Notes: a model not told the origin generated them from the letters alone. A stretch of 63,556 bases of DNA from Chloroflexota bacterium (GCA_019247515.1 JAFAOS010000310.1:1-63556); one strand, 5' to 3'; counted from the stretch's first letter, positions 25,076-33,405 are shown. Translations and numbers: made by a program.

Positions 25076-25365
25076 TGAGTCTGTACGGCATTCACAAAGC
25101 GCTCTGGCTGCTGCAGAACGACCTGGAGTTCCGCGAGCGACTGCGCACCCGCCCGGAGGGAGCCCTGGCGCACCTGCCCCTCAGCGAGACAGAGCGGCAG
25201 GCACTCTTGCGACGTGATATGGCCGCCCTGTACCGCATGGGCACGCACACCTTTTTGATGTCGCGACTGCCGCGGTTCAATGCTCTGGGCGGGCTCACCC
25301 GGGCGGAGTACCAGCAGTCGCTCAGCCAGGTGCTGCAGGACCCTGACGGCGGCGTGCGCGCATGA
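25075..25365 (+). CDS. LigA-like small subunit of extradiol dioxygenase
   Basis: 96-aa helical protein of the LigA type (alpha subunit that caps the LigB active site). Landmarks: IHKALWLLQNDLEFRERLRT (helix 1), LSETERQALLRRDMAALYRM and THTFLMSRLPRF. ATG 25075 shares bases with the LigB stop (ATGA), a hallmark of coupled subunits; its own stop overlaps the next start in the same way at 25362. Length is within the range of free-standing LigA proteins. Confidence 0.82.
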   Translation: MSLYGIHKALWLLQNDLEFRERLRTRPEGALAHLPLSETERQALLRRDMAALYRMGTHTFLMSRLPRFNALGGLTRAEYQQSLSQVLQDPDGGVRA

Positions 25366-25583
25366 GCGCCCACACCTTCTGGACCGCGCCCACTCACGAG
25401 CCTCACCAGGGCGCCGAGCCCCATCCGCACGGCCCAGGCTGCGGCCACCCGTCCGCCGTCCATGCCAACCAGCACGTTGATTATCTGGTCGACGGTCACG
25501 CTCACCACGCGCACGAAGGCCACTGGGACGAGTGCGATCCCGCCGCCCTGGCCCGCGTGTGGCAGCCTGAGGCAAGGTCTTGA
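25362..25583 (+). CDS. Small histidine-rich, probably metal-binding protein
   Basis: 73-aa soluble protein with 13 histidines and two cysteines (GCGH and DECD). The central segment HVDYLVDGHAHHAHEGHWDE resembles His-rich stretches of small zinc- or metal-handling proteins found near metal regulators and transporters in other bacteria; no catalytic domain is present. ATG 25362 overlaps the LigA stop (ATGA), and its stop lies 2 nt before the ATG of the AhpD-like gene. A role as iron store or delivery factor for the dioxygenase fits the context but is inference. Confidence 0.75.
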   Translation: MSAHTFWTAPTHEPHQGAEPHPHGPGCGHPSAVHANQHVDYLVDGHAHHAHEGHWDECDPAALARVWQPEARS

Positions 25584-25585
25584 GT

Positions 25586-26173
25586 ATGCCGCGGATCAAG
25601 TGGGTCGAGGATGCGGCGGCGACGGGGGACGTTGCCGCCGCGTTTGCCCAGATTCGGGCCAAGTCGGAGAGCGGCGGAGTTGCCGACATCCTGCGGACCA
25701 TGAGCCTTCGGCCCGACTTCATGCTGACCATCGACGCGGCGTCGCAACTGCACTTCACCGACGGTGCCCTGAGCCGCGCGCAGCACGAGTTGATCGCCTC
25801 GTATGTTGCCGCGCTCAATCGGTGCCATTATTGACTGAGCACGCACGCATGGTTCCTGCAGTTGCAGGGGCAAGAGTTCGCGGCCGCCGCGAAGGCGATC
25901 CGTGACGGCACGCCGCTCGAGGCGGTGCCCGTCACTCCAGCAGAGCGGCTGCTGCTGGAGTTCGTCGGCACGCTGACCAGGCACGCGTACCGCATCACCG
26001 ACGCGCAGGTCGACGGATTGCGGACGGCCGGCTGGAGCGACCCGCAAATCGCCGAAGCCGTCTACGACGGCGCGCTGTTCAATCTCTTCGTGAGGCTGGC
26101 GGACGCGTTCGACATCCACCCGCAGGCACGTTACGACGCCGCCGGGGTGCCAGCAGCGCTCGGCGGCGCGTAA
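25586..26173 (+). CDS. AhpD-like (carboxymuconolactone decarboxylase fold) selenoprotein, in-frame UGA read as Sec83
   Basis: 195-aa protein of the AhpD/CMD peroxidase superfamily, reading through TGA at 25832-25834. Before the TGA: PRIKWVEDAAATGDVAAAFA, VADILRTMSLRPDFM, ALSRAQHELIASYVAALNRCHY; after it, in the same frame: LSTHAWFLQLQGQEF, then PVTPAERLLLEFVGTL and the normal family C-terminus. The redox motif is therefore C80-H-Y-U83-x-x-x-H87, exactly where relatives have C-x-x-C-x-x-x-H. A hairpin resembling a bacterial SECIS starts 17 nt after the TGA (25852-25871). ATG 25586 follows an AAGG-type ribosome site. It closes the LigB-LigA-His-rich operon. Alternative: a pseudogene with a nonsense mutation that happens to hit the catalytic cysteine. 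Presence of selA/B/C/D elsewhere in the genome cannot be seen here. Confidence 0.8.
25852..25871 (+). promoter_or_regulatory. SECIS-like hairpin downstream of in-frame UGA
   Basis: RNA hairpin with an 8-bp stem (25852-25859 paired with 25864-25871, including two U-G pairs) and a four-base loop AGUU with G at its second position. The stem starts 17 nt and the apical loop 25 nt after the UGA codon, within the spacing described for bacterial SECIS elements that bind SelB. It lies wholly inside the coding frame, as bacterial SECIS elements do. Confidence 0.7.
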
Positions 26174-26176
26174 GCC

Positions 26177-26440
26177 TCAGGCTGCCGGGGCGCGCCCTCG
26201 AGTCAGCATGCGGAACACGAGGATCACCACCACGGCGCCGATGATGGCGACGATCAGGCTCTCAATGCTCAGGCCGTTGACCATGTCCTTGCCGAGCACG
26301 ATGCCCGTGATCCAACCCGCGACGACCGCGCCGATAATGCCGCACAGGATGTCGCCCCAGAAGCCGTAGCCTCCCTTGGTAATGAAGCCCGCGATCCAAC
26401 CCGCCAACGCACCCAAGATGATCCAGCCGATGATGCTCAT
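26177..26440 (-). CDS. GlsB/YeaQ/YmgE-family small membrane protein
   Basis: 87-aa integral membrane protein of the transglycosylase-associated/GlsB family, often induced by stress; function unknown. Three hydrophobic helices separated by glycine-rich turns: IIGWIILGALAGWIAGF, DILCGIIGAVVAGWITGIVLG and ESLIVAIIGAVVVILVFRML, ending in a basic tail. Start chosen at ATG 26440 because the family begins M-x-I-I-G-W; ATG 26449 is possible, but GGAGG is only 2 nt before it versus 11 nt before 26440. Convergent with the AhpD-like gene (3 bp between stops). Confidence 0.85.
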   Translation of the reverse strand: MSIIGWIILGALAGWIAGFITKGGYGFWGDILCGIIGAVVAGWITGIVLGKDMVNGLSIESLIVAIIGAVVVILVFRMLTRGRAPAA

Positions 26441-26559
26441 GCCGACCATGACCTCCCTGATTGTCCACTTTCTAACGTAACACACCCGCGCACGCGGGAA
26501 TCCACCAGGTGGCCTATTTGAGACGCGTGGCTGAACTGGCCGATTGACGTAGGCGGTTT

Positions 26560-26565
26560 TACACT
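26560..26565 (+). promoter_or_regulatory. -10 box (TACACT) 8 nt before the alcohol dehydrogenase start
   Basis: TACACT, 8-nt spacer, GTG 26574. No Shine-Dalgarno sequence; leaderless arrangement identical in spacing to that of the gene at 56318. Confidence 0.45.
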
Positions 26566-26573
26566 CGGTAGCC

Positions 26574-27602
26574 GTGCGCGCACTGAGCTACTCGGGTGAA
26601 CGCGAAGTCACCTGCCACGATCGGGCGGACCCCAGGCCCGCGCCCAACGAAGTGCTGCTGCAGATGAAAGCCGCGGGCATTTGCGGCAGCGACCTGCATG
26701 CCTACCGCCAGCCTGGTCCCGACTTCCTCGCGAATGCGCGGGTGCCAGGCCACGAGCCGGCCGGCGTGATTGCCGAAGTCGGGTCGCAGGTCGAGGGCTG
26801 GTCGGTTGGTGATCGGGTGACCGCCTATTTTCGGCAGGTCTGCGGCACGTGCCACTACTGCCGCACGGGCCACAGCAACGTGTGCATCAACCGCGGTGGA
26901 TCGTACGGCGTCGGTCTGGGCACCGCCGACGGCGCCGACGCGGAGTACATGGTCGTTCAGGCGTCGCTCCTGTTCAAGGTTCCGGATGACTTTTCGCTCG
27001 AAGACGCCGCGATCGTCGCCTGCCAGGGCGGCACGGCGTACTACCCACTGACACGTCTGGGCGCCAGCGGTCAGGACGTCTTGATCGTCTCGGGCCTCGG
27101 CCCGGTGGGGCTGCTGGCAACGCTGTTTGGCAGTCACATGGGCGCCGAAGTCGTGGGCATCGATCCCTCGGCGGCCCGGCGGGCGCTGGCCGAGCGTCTC
27201 GGCGCGCGAAAGACGTTCGACCCGACCATTGCGCCGGTCGGCGAGCAGGTGCGGGCCGACTATCCAGAGGGTGCCGACAAACTCGTCGAAGCCTCCGGAG
27301 CGATGGCGGCGCACGCCGCGATTCCAGGGTTGCTGCGCCCACTGGGTATGGCGGCACTGGTCGGACTGGGCTCGAGCGAGTTCAAGATTCCGCTCGGTCA
27401 GATCGTCCACCGCGAGCTGATCGTGTTCGGCACCAGCATTTTCCCGACGACGCAGTACGAGGACATCTGGCGCTTCTGTCGGCGGCATGGCATTGCACCG
27501 AGTCAGGTGGTGACCGAGCGTTTTCCACTGGAGCAAGGTGCGGAAGCATTCCGCCTGGCCGACACCGCGAACACTGGCAAAGTGTGCTTCGCCTTCAGCT
27601 AG
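26574..27602 (+). CDS. Zinc-dependent alcohol/polyol dehydrogenase (MDR family)
   Basis: 342-aa medium-chain dehydrogenase. Catalytic zinc ligands C37 (GICGSDLH) and H60-E61 (PGHEPAG); structural zinc cysteines C90, C93, C96 and C104 in CGTCHYCRTGHSNVC; Rossmann motif GLGPVG near 174 followed by the acidic D of VGIDPSAAR, suggesting NAD preference. Related enzymes oxidise sorbitol, threonine or secondary alcohols; the substrate cannot be fixed here. Starts at GTG 26574 behind a TACACT box. The last four bases overlap the convergent amidohydrolase gene. Confidence 0.9.
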   Translation: MRALSYSGEREVTCHDRADPRPAPNEVLLQMKAAGICGSDLHAYRQPGPDFLANARVPGHEPAGVIAEVGSQVEGWSVGDRVTAYFRQVCGTCHYCRTGHSNVCINRGGSYGVGLGTADGADAEYMVVQASLLFKVPDDFSLEDAAIVACQGGTAYYPLTRLGASGQDVLIVSGLGPVGLLATLFGSHMGAEVVGIDPSAARRALAERLGARKTFDPTIAPVGEQVRADYPEGADKLVEASGAMAAHAAIPGLLRPLGMAALVGLGSSEFKIPLGQIVHRELIVFGTSIFPTTQYEDIWRFCRRHGIAPSQVVTERFPLEQGAEAFRLADTANTGKVCFAFS

Positions 27603-28771
27603 AGGACTACGCCGTTGTCGACGACCGTCTTGCCCGCCTTGAGCACTCGACGCACGTTGCGCAGGGCCTCGATGCGTTGCGACGGATCGCCGTCGACGGC
27701 CAGCAGGTCGGCGCTGCGTCCGACCTGCAGGGTGCCCACCGTGTTGTCGATGCCCAGGGACCTGGCGGCGACGCCGGTGGCGGAGGCGATGGCCTGAACT
27801 GGAGTGAAGCCCAGCTCCGCAACCAGGATCGCCAGTTCGGCGTGCAGGCTATCGAACGGCGTCAGTGACACGCCGGCATCCGTGCCGGCGGCGAAGGCCA
27901 CGCCAAGCTGCGCCATGCGCCGCATGGCCGCCAGCACCTTTGCGCGCAGCACCGGCGCCGAGCGCTGGAGCGGCACCAGCGTGGCGACGACCGCCACGTT
28001 CTGCCGCGCCATTTGAACGGCGACCGATTCGTCGAACTGGACGTCGCCGTCGAGCCCGAGCCAGTTGCAATGCTCGATGGTGTTGACACCCGCCTCCGTC
28101 GCATTGCGGATGCCGGCAGTGCCCAGACCGTGCGCTGCCACGGTCACGTGCGCGCGCCGCGCCTCCTCGACCGCCGCGTGAATTTCCGCCACGCTGTACT
28201 GCGCCAGAGTCGTGTTACTGCCGGGGGTCATGCGACCACCGGTGGCCATGATCTTCAGACAGTTCGCGCCGGATTTCAACTGGTGGCGTGCAGCCAGGCG
28301 CACCGCGGCTTCGTCATCGGCCTCGACTCCAAGGAAGTGACAGTGGCCGCCGGTAATCGTGATCGGGGAGCCGGCCGCGAGGATGCGCGGACCGGCGATC
28401 CAACCGGCGTCGATCGCGTCGCGTAATTTGAACGTCACTCCACCACGACCGCCCAGGTCGCGCACGGTGGTGATCCCAGCTCCGAGCGCCTGGCGGCCGG
28501 CCGCGACGGCCCGCAACAGAAGCTGCTGGTCGTCTTCGACCGTCAGGTCCGCCAGTGGCCGCTGGCTGCAACTGAAGACGAGGTGGACGTGGCAGTCGAT
28601 CAGACCAGGCACTACGCACTGGCCGCTGAGATCGACCAGGTCCGCATCAGACGGCACGTCGCCCCGCGCGACGATCTGGACGATGCGGCCGTCTTCGACA
28701 TACAGGTCGCGGTTGGACTGCACGCCGGCACCGGTGCCGTCGATCAATCGGCCGGCACGAATGACCTGCAT
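27599..28771 (-). CDS. Amidohydrolase (imidazolonepropionase/prolidase-like)
   Basis: 390-aa metal-dependent hydrolase of the amidohydrolase superfamily, subgroup acting on cyclic amides or dipeptides. N-terminal beta-sandwich (VIRAGRLIDGTGAG) then barrel with GLIDCHVHL (H-x-H metal pair), CLKIMATGGRM (carbamylated Lys position), VAAHGLGT and NTIEHCNWL (His ligands), and FAAGTDAGVSL (catalytic Asp). C-terminal GRSADLLAVDGDPSQRIEAL and VLKAGKTV are standard. ATG 28771; a TAGAAT sequence 12 nt upstream (28784-28789) could be its -10. Divergent from the PLP enzyme, 74 bp between starts. Confidence 0.9.
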   Translation of the reverse strand: MQVIRAGRLIDGTGAGVQSNRDLYVEDGRIVQIVARGDVPSDADLVDLSGQCVVPGLIDCHVHLVFSCSQRPLADLTVEDDQQLLLRAVAAGRQALGAGITTVRDLGGRGGVTFKLRDAIDAGWIAGPRILAAGSPITITGGHCHFLGVEADDEAAVRLAARHQLKSGANCLKIMATGGRMTPGSNTTLAQYSVAEIHAAVEEARRAHVTVAAHGLGTAGIRNATEAGVNTIEHCNWLGLDGDVQFDESVAVQMARQNVAVVATLVPLQRSAPVLRAKVLAAMRRMAQLGVAFAAGTDAGVSLTPFDSLHAELAILVAELGFTPVQAIASATGVAARSLGIDNTVGTLQVGRSADLLAVDGDPSQRIEALRNVRRVLKAGKTVVDNGVVL

Positions 28772-28823
28772 CGATGTGGGGCGATTCTACGGGACCCGAC
28801 GTCAAGAGGACACACACCTTGGG

Positions 28824-28829
28824 TACACT
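28824..28829 (+). promoter_or_regulatory. -10 box (TACACT) for the PLP-enzyme gene
   Basis: TACACT 16 nt before ATG 28846 in the divergent gap with the amidohydrolase gene. No clear Shine-Dalgarno precedes the ATG (GAGCCTCCG). Confidence 0.35.
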
Positions 28830-28845
28830 CCTGACCGAGCCTCCG

Positions 28846-29958
28846 ATGACCTCGCGCTATGCGGACCTCGGCGTGCGTCCAGTGATCAACGCCGCCGCGA
28901 CCTTGACGCGTCTGGGCGGCTCGCGCATGCCACCGGCGGTGCTCGAGGCGATGCGCTCGGGCTCGGACGCGTTCGTCGACATGCTCGAGCTGCAGCGACA
29001 CGTGGGCGCGCGCATCGCCGAGCTGACTGGCAACGAGGCGTGCTACGTCTCGGCAGGCGCGGCAGCCGGCATCGCGATCAGCATCGCCGCGTGTATCGCG
29101 GGGACCAACGCGGAGCTGATTCACCGTCTGCCAGAAGTCAGCGACACGAAGTCCGAAGTGGTGGTGTTTCGTTCTCAGCGCAACAGCTACGACCAGGCCG
29201 CCCGCCAGACCGGCGCCCGTATCGTCGAGGTCGACGCGGGTGACTTCGAGCGTGCCTTGTCGCACCACACCGCCTGCGTGCTCTTCTTCGCTGGCGCGCA
29301 CTACTCCGCTGACGCGGCGGCCCTCGAGGACGTCATACACGTCGCGCACGGCCGCAACATACCCGTGCTGGTCGACGCCGCCGCGCAGATACCACCTGTC
29401 TCGAGCCTGCACCACTTCACCTGCCAGTTGGGCGCGGACGCCGCGATCTTCTCCGGCGGCAAGGGCCTCCGCGGACCGCAATCGAGTGGCCTGGTGCTGG
29501 GCCGGCGCCCGCTGATTGAGGCGTGCATTGCCAATGGACCGCCGAATCACAGCCTCGGACGACCGATGAAAGTCGGCAAAGAGGAGCTGCTCGGTCTCCT
29601 GGCTGCGGTCGAGTGGTCGCTGGCGCAGGACGAAGCCTCGCTCTTGGCCGGTTACGAAGCGATGGTCCAGCGCTGGATCGAAGGACTCCAGGGCGTGCGC
29701 GGTGTGAGGGTAGAACGCGGCTATCCGAGTGAAGCCGGCCAGCCGCACGGCCGCGCGATCATCACGCTCACGGCCGAGTCCAGACTGACCCGAGCGCAAC
29801 TGGTGGAAAAGTTATGGGACTCCACCCCCCGCATCGCGGTGGGAGAAGTCGGCGCGGACGCCATCGCGCTCAATCCACAAACAGTAGAACCCGGTGAAGA
29901 CGAGCAAATCCTGGCCGCGCTACGCCGTCTCCTTGGGAACGAACGAACTAACGCGTGA
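28846..29958 (+). CDS. SelA-fold PLP-dependent enzyme (aminotransferase class V-like)
   Basis: 370-aa PLP enzyme of the group that shares its fold with selenocysteine synthase SelA and includes D-glucosaminate-6-phosphate ammonia-lyases. Landmarks: RYADLGVRPVINAAATLTRL, ELTGNEACYVSAGAAAGIAI, VLVDAAAQIPP (Asp for the PLP ring) and the probable Schiff-base lysine K206 in SGGKGLRGPQSSG. It lacks the extra N-terminal domain and length (about 460 aa) of true SelA, so a catabolic lyase role is more likely than selenocysteine synthesis, despite the selenoprotein 3 kb away. ATG 28846 chosen; family similarity begins there. Confidence 0.82.
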   Translation: MTSRYADLGVRPVINAAATLTRLGGSRMPPAVLEAMRSGSDAFVDMLELQRHVGARIAELTGNEACYVSAGAAAGIAISIAACIAGTNAELIHRLPEVSDTKSEVVVFRSQRNSYDQAARQTGARIVEVDAGDFERALSHHTACVLFFAGAHYSADAAALEDVIHVAHGRNIPVLVDAAAQIPPVSSLHHFTCQLGADAAIFSGGKGLRGPQSSGLVLGRRPLIEACIANGPPNHSLGRPMKVGKEELLGLLAAVEWSLAQDEASLLAGYEAMVQRWIEGLQGVRGVRVERGYPSEAGQPHGRAIITLTAESRLTRAQLVEKLWDSTPRIAVGEVGADAIALNPQTVEPGEDEQILAALRRLLGNERTNA

Positions 29959-29989
29959 GGCGCTTCGAGATGCACCCCGTCGCCAAAGG

Positions 29990-30820
29990 TCAGCCCTTGA
30001 TCCCCGACATGACGACGCCGCGCACGAACGACCGCTGGCCGATGAAGAACAGGATGATCACCGGCAGCGTCATGATGACCGACGCCGCCATCAGCAAGTG
30101 GTCTTTCGGCAGACTGTCCCCTGGATTGACCCAGAAATAACGCAAACCGACGCTCAGCGGGAAATTCTGCGGCTGGTTCAGGATGATCAGCGGTCGCAGG
30201 AAGTCGTTCCAGCGAGCGATGCCCTCGATGATGGCCGCCGTGGCAAATACCGGCGCGCTCAGCGGCAGCATGATGCTCCAGAAAATGCGCGGCGGGCTCG
30301 CGCCGTCGATTTTGGCCGCCTCGTCCAGCTCCATGGGAATGGTCATAAAGAACTGGCGGAACAAAAAGATGAAAAATGCCGATCCGAACCAGAACGGCAC
30401 CGTCAACGGCAAATACGTGTTCAACCAGCCCAACTTCCAGAACAGCATGTAATTCGGGATCAGCAGCACATACGCCGGCAGCATCAGCGTGGCCAGCGTG
30501 ATGGTGAACAGCAAGCCCCTGCCTGGGAAGCGGAATCGGGCGAACGCATAGCCCGCCAGCGACGACGAGACAACCGTGCCGGTGGTGGCGACCACTGTCA
30601 GGAACACGCTGTTCATCACCCAGTTCGGGAAGAACTGCGTCTGCCACACGGTCAAGAAGTTGATCCACTGCGGCTCCGCCGGCCACCACACCAGCGGAAT
30701 CTGGCGCACCTCGGTCATCTGTTTCAGAGAACCGATGAGGGCCCAGTAGAAGGGGAGCATCAAGACGACGCCGAGCATGATGGCGATCGCGTGCAGGCCG
30801 AAGCGGCGGACGTGGACCAT
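29990..30820 (-). CDS. Carbohydrate ABC transporter permease (MalG/LacG type)
   Basis: 276-aa inner-membrane permease. Six hydrophobic segments; the ATPase-contact loop reads ELDEAAKIDGASPPRIFWSI followed by MLPLSAP, and the C-terminus GQRSFVRGVVMSGIKG is the typical family end. ATG 30820 shares its first base with the stop of the preceding permease gene (TGATG), so the two subunits are translationally coupled. Third gene of the importer operon that begins at 33306; no ATPase gene follows. Confidence 0.92.
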   Translation of the reverse strand: MVHVRRFGLHAIAIMLGVVLMLPFYWALIGSLKQMTEVRQIPLVWWPAEPQWINFLTVWQTQFFPNWVMNSVFLTVVATTGTVVSSSLAGYAFARFRFPGRGLLFTITLATLMLPAYVLLIPNYMLFWKLGWLNTYLPLTVPFWFGSAFFIFLFRQFFMTIPMELDEAAKIDGASPPRIFWSIMLPLSAPVFATAAIIEGIARWNDFLRPLIILNQPQNFPLSVGLRYFWVNPGDSLPKDHLLMAASVIMTLPVIILFFIGQRSFVRGVVMSGIKG

Positions 30821-31785
30821 CAGCGCGGCTCCCCGCCGTAATAGACCCAGTTTCGCGCCGACCGGAATTGCAGGAACGTGAACATGCTCAACGCGATGAA
30901 CAGGATCCACGCCAGCGTCGAGCCGTAGCCCATGTCGAACAGATCGAAGGTCGTGTGATAGATCTGGATGCTGTACAACCAGGTGGCGTACGCGGGGCCG
31001 CCCTTGGTGCCAATGAAGGCGACCTCGAACGTCTGGAACGCGGCGATGCAGGCCAGCACCGAATTGAAGAAGAGGGTGGGCGAGACCATCGGCAGGGTGA
31101 CGTGCCAGAACCGAGCCCGCGCGTTCGCGCCGTCGATCGCGGCGACTTCGTACAGCTCCTGGGGAATGCCCTGCAGGCCTGCCAGAAAGATCACCATCAT
31201 GTTGCCGCCAATCGCGGCCCACAGGGCGACGAGCATCAGCGACGGCAGGGCCCAGTTCGGGTCACCGAACCAGCCCGGACCTTTCCACCCAGTCCCGGTG
31301 AGGTGAAAGCCGATTTGCCAGATGATCTCGTCGAGCAGCCCGTATTGCGGGTTCAGCAACCACAACCAGATAAAGGTCGCCGCCACGATCGGAGTCAGGT
31401 GGGGCATGAAGAAGACCGTGCGATAAAACGTGGTGGCGCGCAGCTTCTGGTTCAGGAGAATCGCGATCATCAACGCGCCAAAGACGCTGAGCGGGACGAC
31501 GACCAGCGTATAGGCAAACGTCCGCAGAATTGACGGCCAGAACTGCTCGTCTTGCGTAAAGGCCTTGATCCAGTTGTTGAGGCCGATGAACGTCGCGTCG
31601 CCGCCGCCCAGGGTGTAGTCGAAGAAGCTCAGCCCGAGCGAGAAGAGGATGGGACCGAGGATAAAGACCACCAGGCCCACGATCCAGGGCGCCAGGAAGA
31701 TGTACGCCCACAGTACCTCACCCCGGCGCAGAGAACCGGTCTTGACCTGGCGGGCTCCAATCGCCCGCGGAAGGGCTAGCGCCAT
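30820..31785 (-). CDS. Carbohydrate ABC transporter permease (MalF/UgpA type)
   Basis: 321-aa inner-membrane permease, partner of the gene at 29990. Hydrophobic segments include LWAYIFLAPWIVGLVVFIL (first helix) and FYRTVFFMPHLTPIVAATFI; the ATPase-contact loop is ELYEVAAIDGANARARFWHV then TLPMVSP. ATG 31785 lies 30 nt downstream of the binding-protein stop on the same strand. Substrate class (sugar) is inferred from family and from the binding protein. Confidence 0.92.
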   Translation of the reverse strand: MALALPRAIGARQVKTGSLRRGEVLWAYIFLAPWIVGLVVFILGPILFSLGLSFFDYTLGGGDATFIGLNNWIKAFTQDEQFWPSILRTFAYTLVVVPLSVFGALMIAILLNQKLRATTFYRTVFFMPHLTPIVAATFIWLWLLNPQYGLLDEIIWQIGFHLTGTGWKGPGWFGDPNWALPSLMLVALWAAIGGNMMVIFLAGLQGIPQELYEVAAIDGANARARFWHVTLPMVSPTLFFNSVLACIAAFQTFEVAFIGTKGGPAYATWLYSIQIYHTTFDLFDMGYGSTLAWILFIALSMFTFLQFRSARNWVYYGGEPR

Positions 31786-31815
31786 CGCACGCTCATCTCC
31801 GTGGGAAAGTGTGGC

Positions 31816-33306
31816 TCAGACGGTCGGCTTGTCCATGATGGCCTGGATCTGCTTGGCGGTATTCTCGGCGAACGTGTTGACGTCGACCTGGCCGAGGGTG
31901 ACCTTCAGGAATTCGTTGATGAGGACCGTATCCACTTCCGCGAAGCGACCGTTGGCCGGGTAGTACCACGGCTGCATGTCAGGGGCCGGCGGCAGCACCA
32001 TGACCTTCGCGATGTTGGCCAGCTTCGGCGCTGCCTGCCGAAATTCGTCGCTGTCCCAGACGTCGTATCGACTGCCTGGGCTGCCGAGCCCGTTGGTGAA
32101 GCGCTCGATGCCGTGCCGCTGGCTGGTGAACAATTGCGAGAGCACGATCCAGGCCTTGTCGGCGTTCTTGCTGGCCATGGTCACCCCCTTGCCGTCGGAG
32201 GAAACCTGGGTGGCGTGCACGCCAGTCGTCCCGAGCGGATTGGGGAAGACGTCCATCTCGAACGGCTGCGGTCGCTTGGCGATCTGGCCCGGCCAGGCGG
32301 ACGCGGCGAAGCTGGTCTGGATGGCCATCGCGGCTTTCTGACTCTGGAAGATCTCGGGAGTCTGCTCCGAGATGTCCGCCTGCCACGGGTAGGCGACGCC
32401 GCTGGCGTACAGGTCGGCCAGTACCTTGAGACCCTGCTTGGACTGGTCGGTGTTGAGCAGGCACTGCTTGCCGGTCTCGTCGAAGACACTGCCGCCGAAG
32501 GCGCGCAGGAAGCCGACCATGCCCTCGTTCACGGTCGTATCCGAGACTGGCGGAATGATGCCGTAGACCGTGGTGCGGCCGCCTTCGCTCTTGGTCAGGC
32601 CCTTGGCCAGCGTCATCAGGTCGCCATAGCTCCAGTTGCCATCGGCCGGGGGCATCTTGAGACCCAGCTGCTGCACCATGGTGGTGTTGACGTAGTACTG
32701 GACAGCGCCGGGATGGCCCACCACCGGTAGACCCCAGAGTTTGCCGTTGATCGTGTATGTCTTGAGATTGCTGGGCCAGAACTGCTTCATGTCGTTGTTG
32801 ACCCACTGCTGATCGCTTTCATACAGCGAATTCAGGTCGTGGACGACATTCTTGAGCTGGAACTCCGCCGTCAACGGCGCCAGGTTGATGCGAACCGTGT
32901 CGCCGATCTGGCCCGTGGCCGCCAGCGCCAGTTCTTTGGCGTGCATGTCGTTGCGCGGGAACCACTCGCGCTGTATCTGGATGTCGGGATGGGCGGCTTC
33001 GAATTTGGCGATGAAGCCGTCGTACCAGTCACCCGCCTGGCCAGTGTTGCCCTGGATCCAGTCATGGTCGCGAATAACGGTCTTCTGGCTGCTCGTCGCG
33101 GGTTGGGTGGCGGCCGCCGCCGCTGACTGTGGCGCCGTCGTGGGCCCGGCGGCTGGCGCCGCCGGGGCGCTCGTCGCCGCCGCGGGTGCTGGGGCGCCGC
33201 CACCGCACGCGGCCAGGATCGCGGCACCGGGAATGCTTCCGAGCGCGAGTGCCGCCCCCTGCAGTAACTGGCGACGCGACAGACGCCCAACGCCCCGTGT
33301 GTTCAT
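31816..33306 (-). CDS. ABC transporter carbohydrate-binding lipoprotein
   Basis: 496-aa family 1 solute-binding protein. Twin arginines (R11-R12, SRRQLLQG) and a lipobox ending at C34 (ILAAC), then an Ala/Pro/Thr/Gln-rich linker to about residue 80. Core landmarks: TVIRDHDWIQGNTGQAGDWY, FEAAHPDIQIQREWFPRND, LPVVGHPGAVQYYVNTTMVQ and KGVTMASKNADKAWIVL. ATG 33306 with GGGGAGGA about 6 nt upstream. First gene of a three-gene importer operon; the upstream chaperonin gene is on the same strand but 99 bp away and probably separate. Confidence 0.92.
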   Translation of the reverse strand: MNTRGVGRLSRRQLLQGAALALGSIPGAAILAACGGGAPAPAAATSAPAAPAAGPTTAPQSAAAAATQPATSSQKTVIRDHDWIQGNTGQAGDWYDGFIAKFEAAHPDIQIQREWFPRNDMHAKELALAATGQIGDTVRINLAPLTAEFQLKNVVHDLNSLYESDQQWVNNDMKQFWPSNLKTYTINGKLWGLPVVGHPGAVQYYVNTTMVQQLGLKMPPADGNWSYGDLMTLAKGLTKSEGGRTTVYGIIPPVSDTTVNEGMVGFLRAFGGSVFDETGKQCLLNTDQSKQGLKVLADLYASGVAYPWQADISEQTPEIFQSQKAAMAIQTSFAASAWPGQIAKRPQPFEMDVFPNPLGTTGVHATQVSSDGKGVTMASKNADKAWIVLSQLFTSQRHGIERFTNGLGSPGSRYDVWDSDEFRQAAPKLANIAKVMVLPPAPDMQPWYYPANGRFAEVDTVLINEFLKVTLGQVDVNTFAENTAKQIQAIMDKPTV

Positions 33307-33405
33307 GAACGATCCTCCCCGGTTCACCCGTGACTTGTCGATTCGTCACGGTACGTGCGCGTATCTGGCCTGTCAACTCTGGCTGGTCGGACGCACACAG
33401 CTCTG

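Noticed and set aside
28846..29958. Calling this gene selA
   Set aside because: Too short, lacks the SelA N-terminal domain, and related proteins are catabolic lyases.
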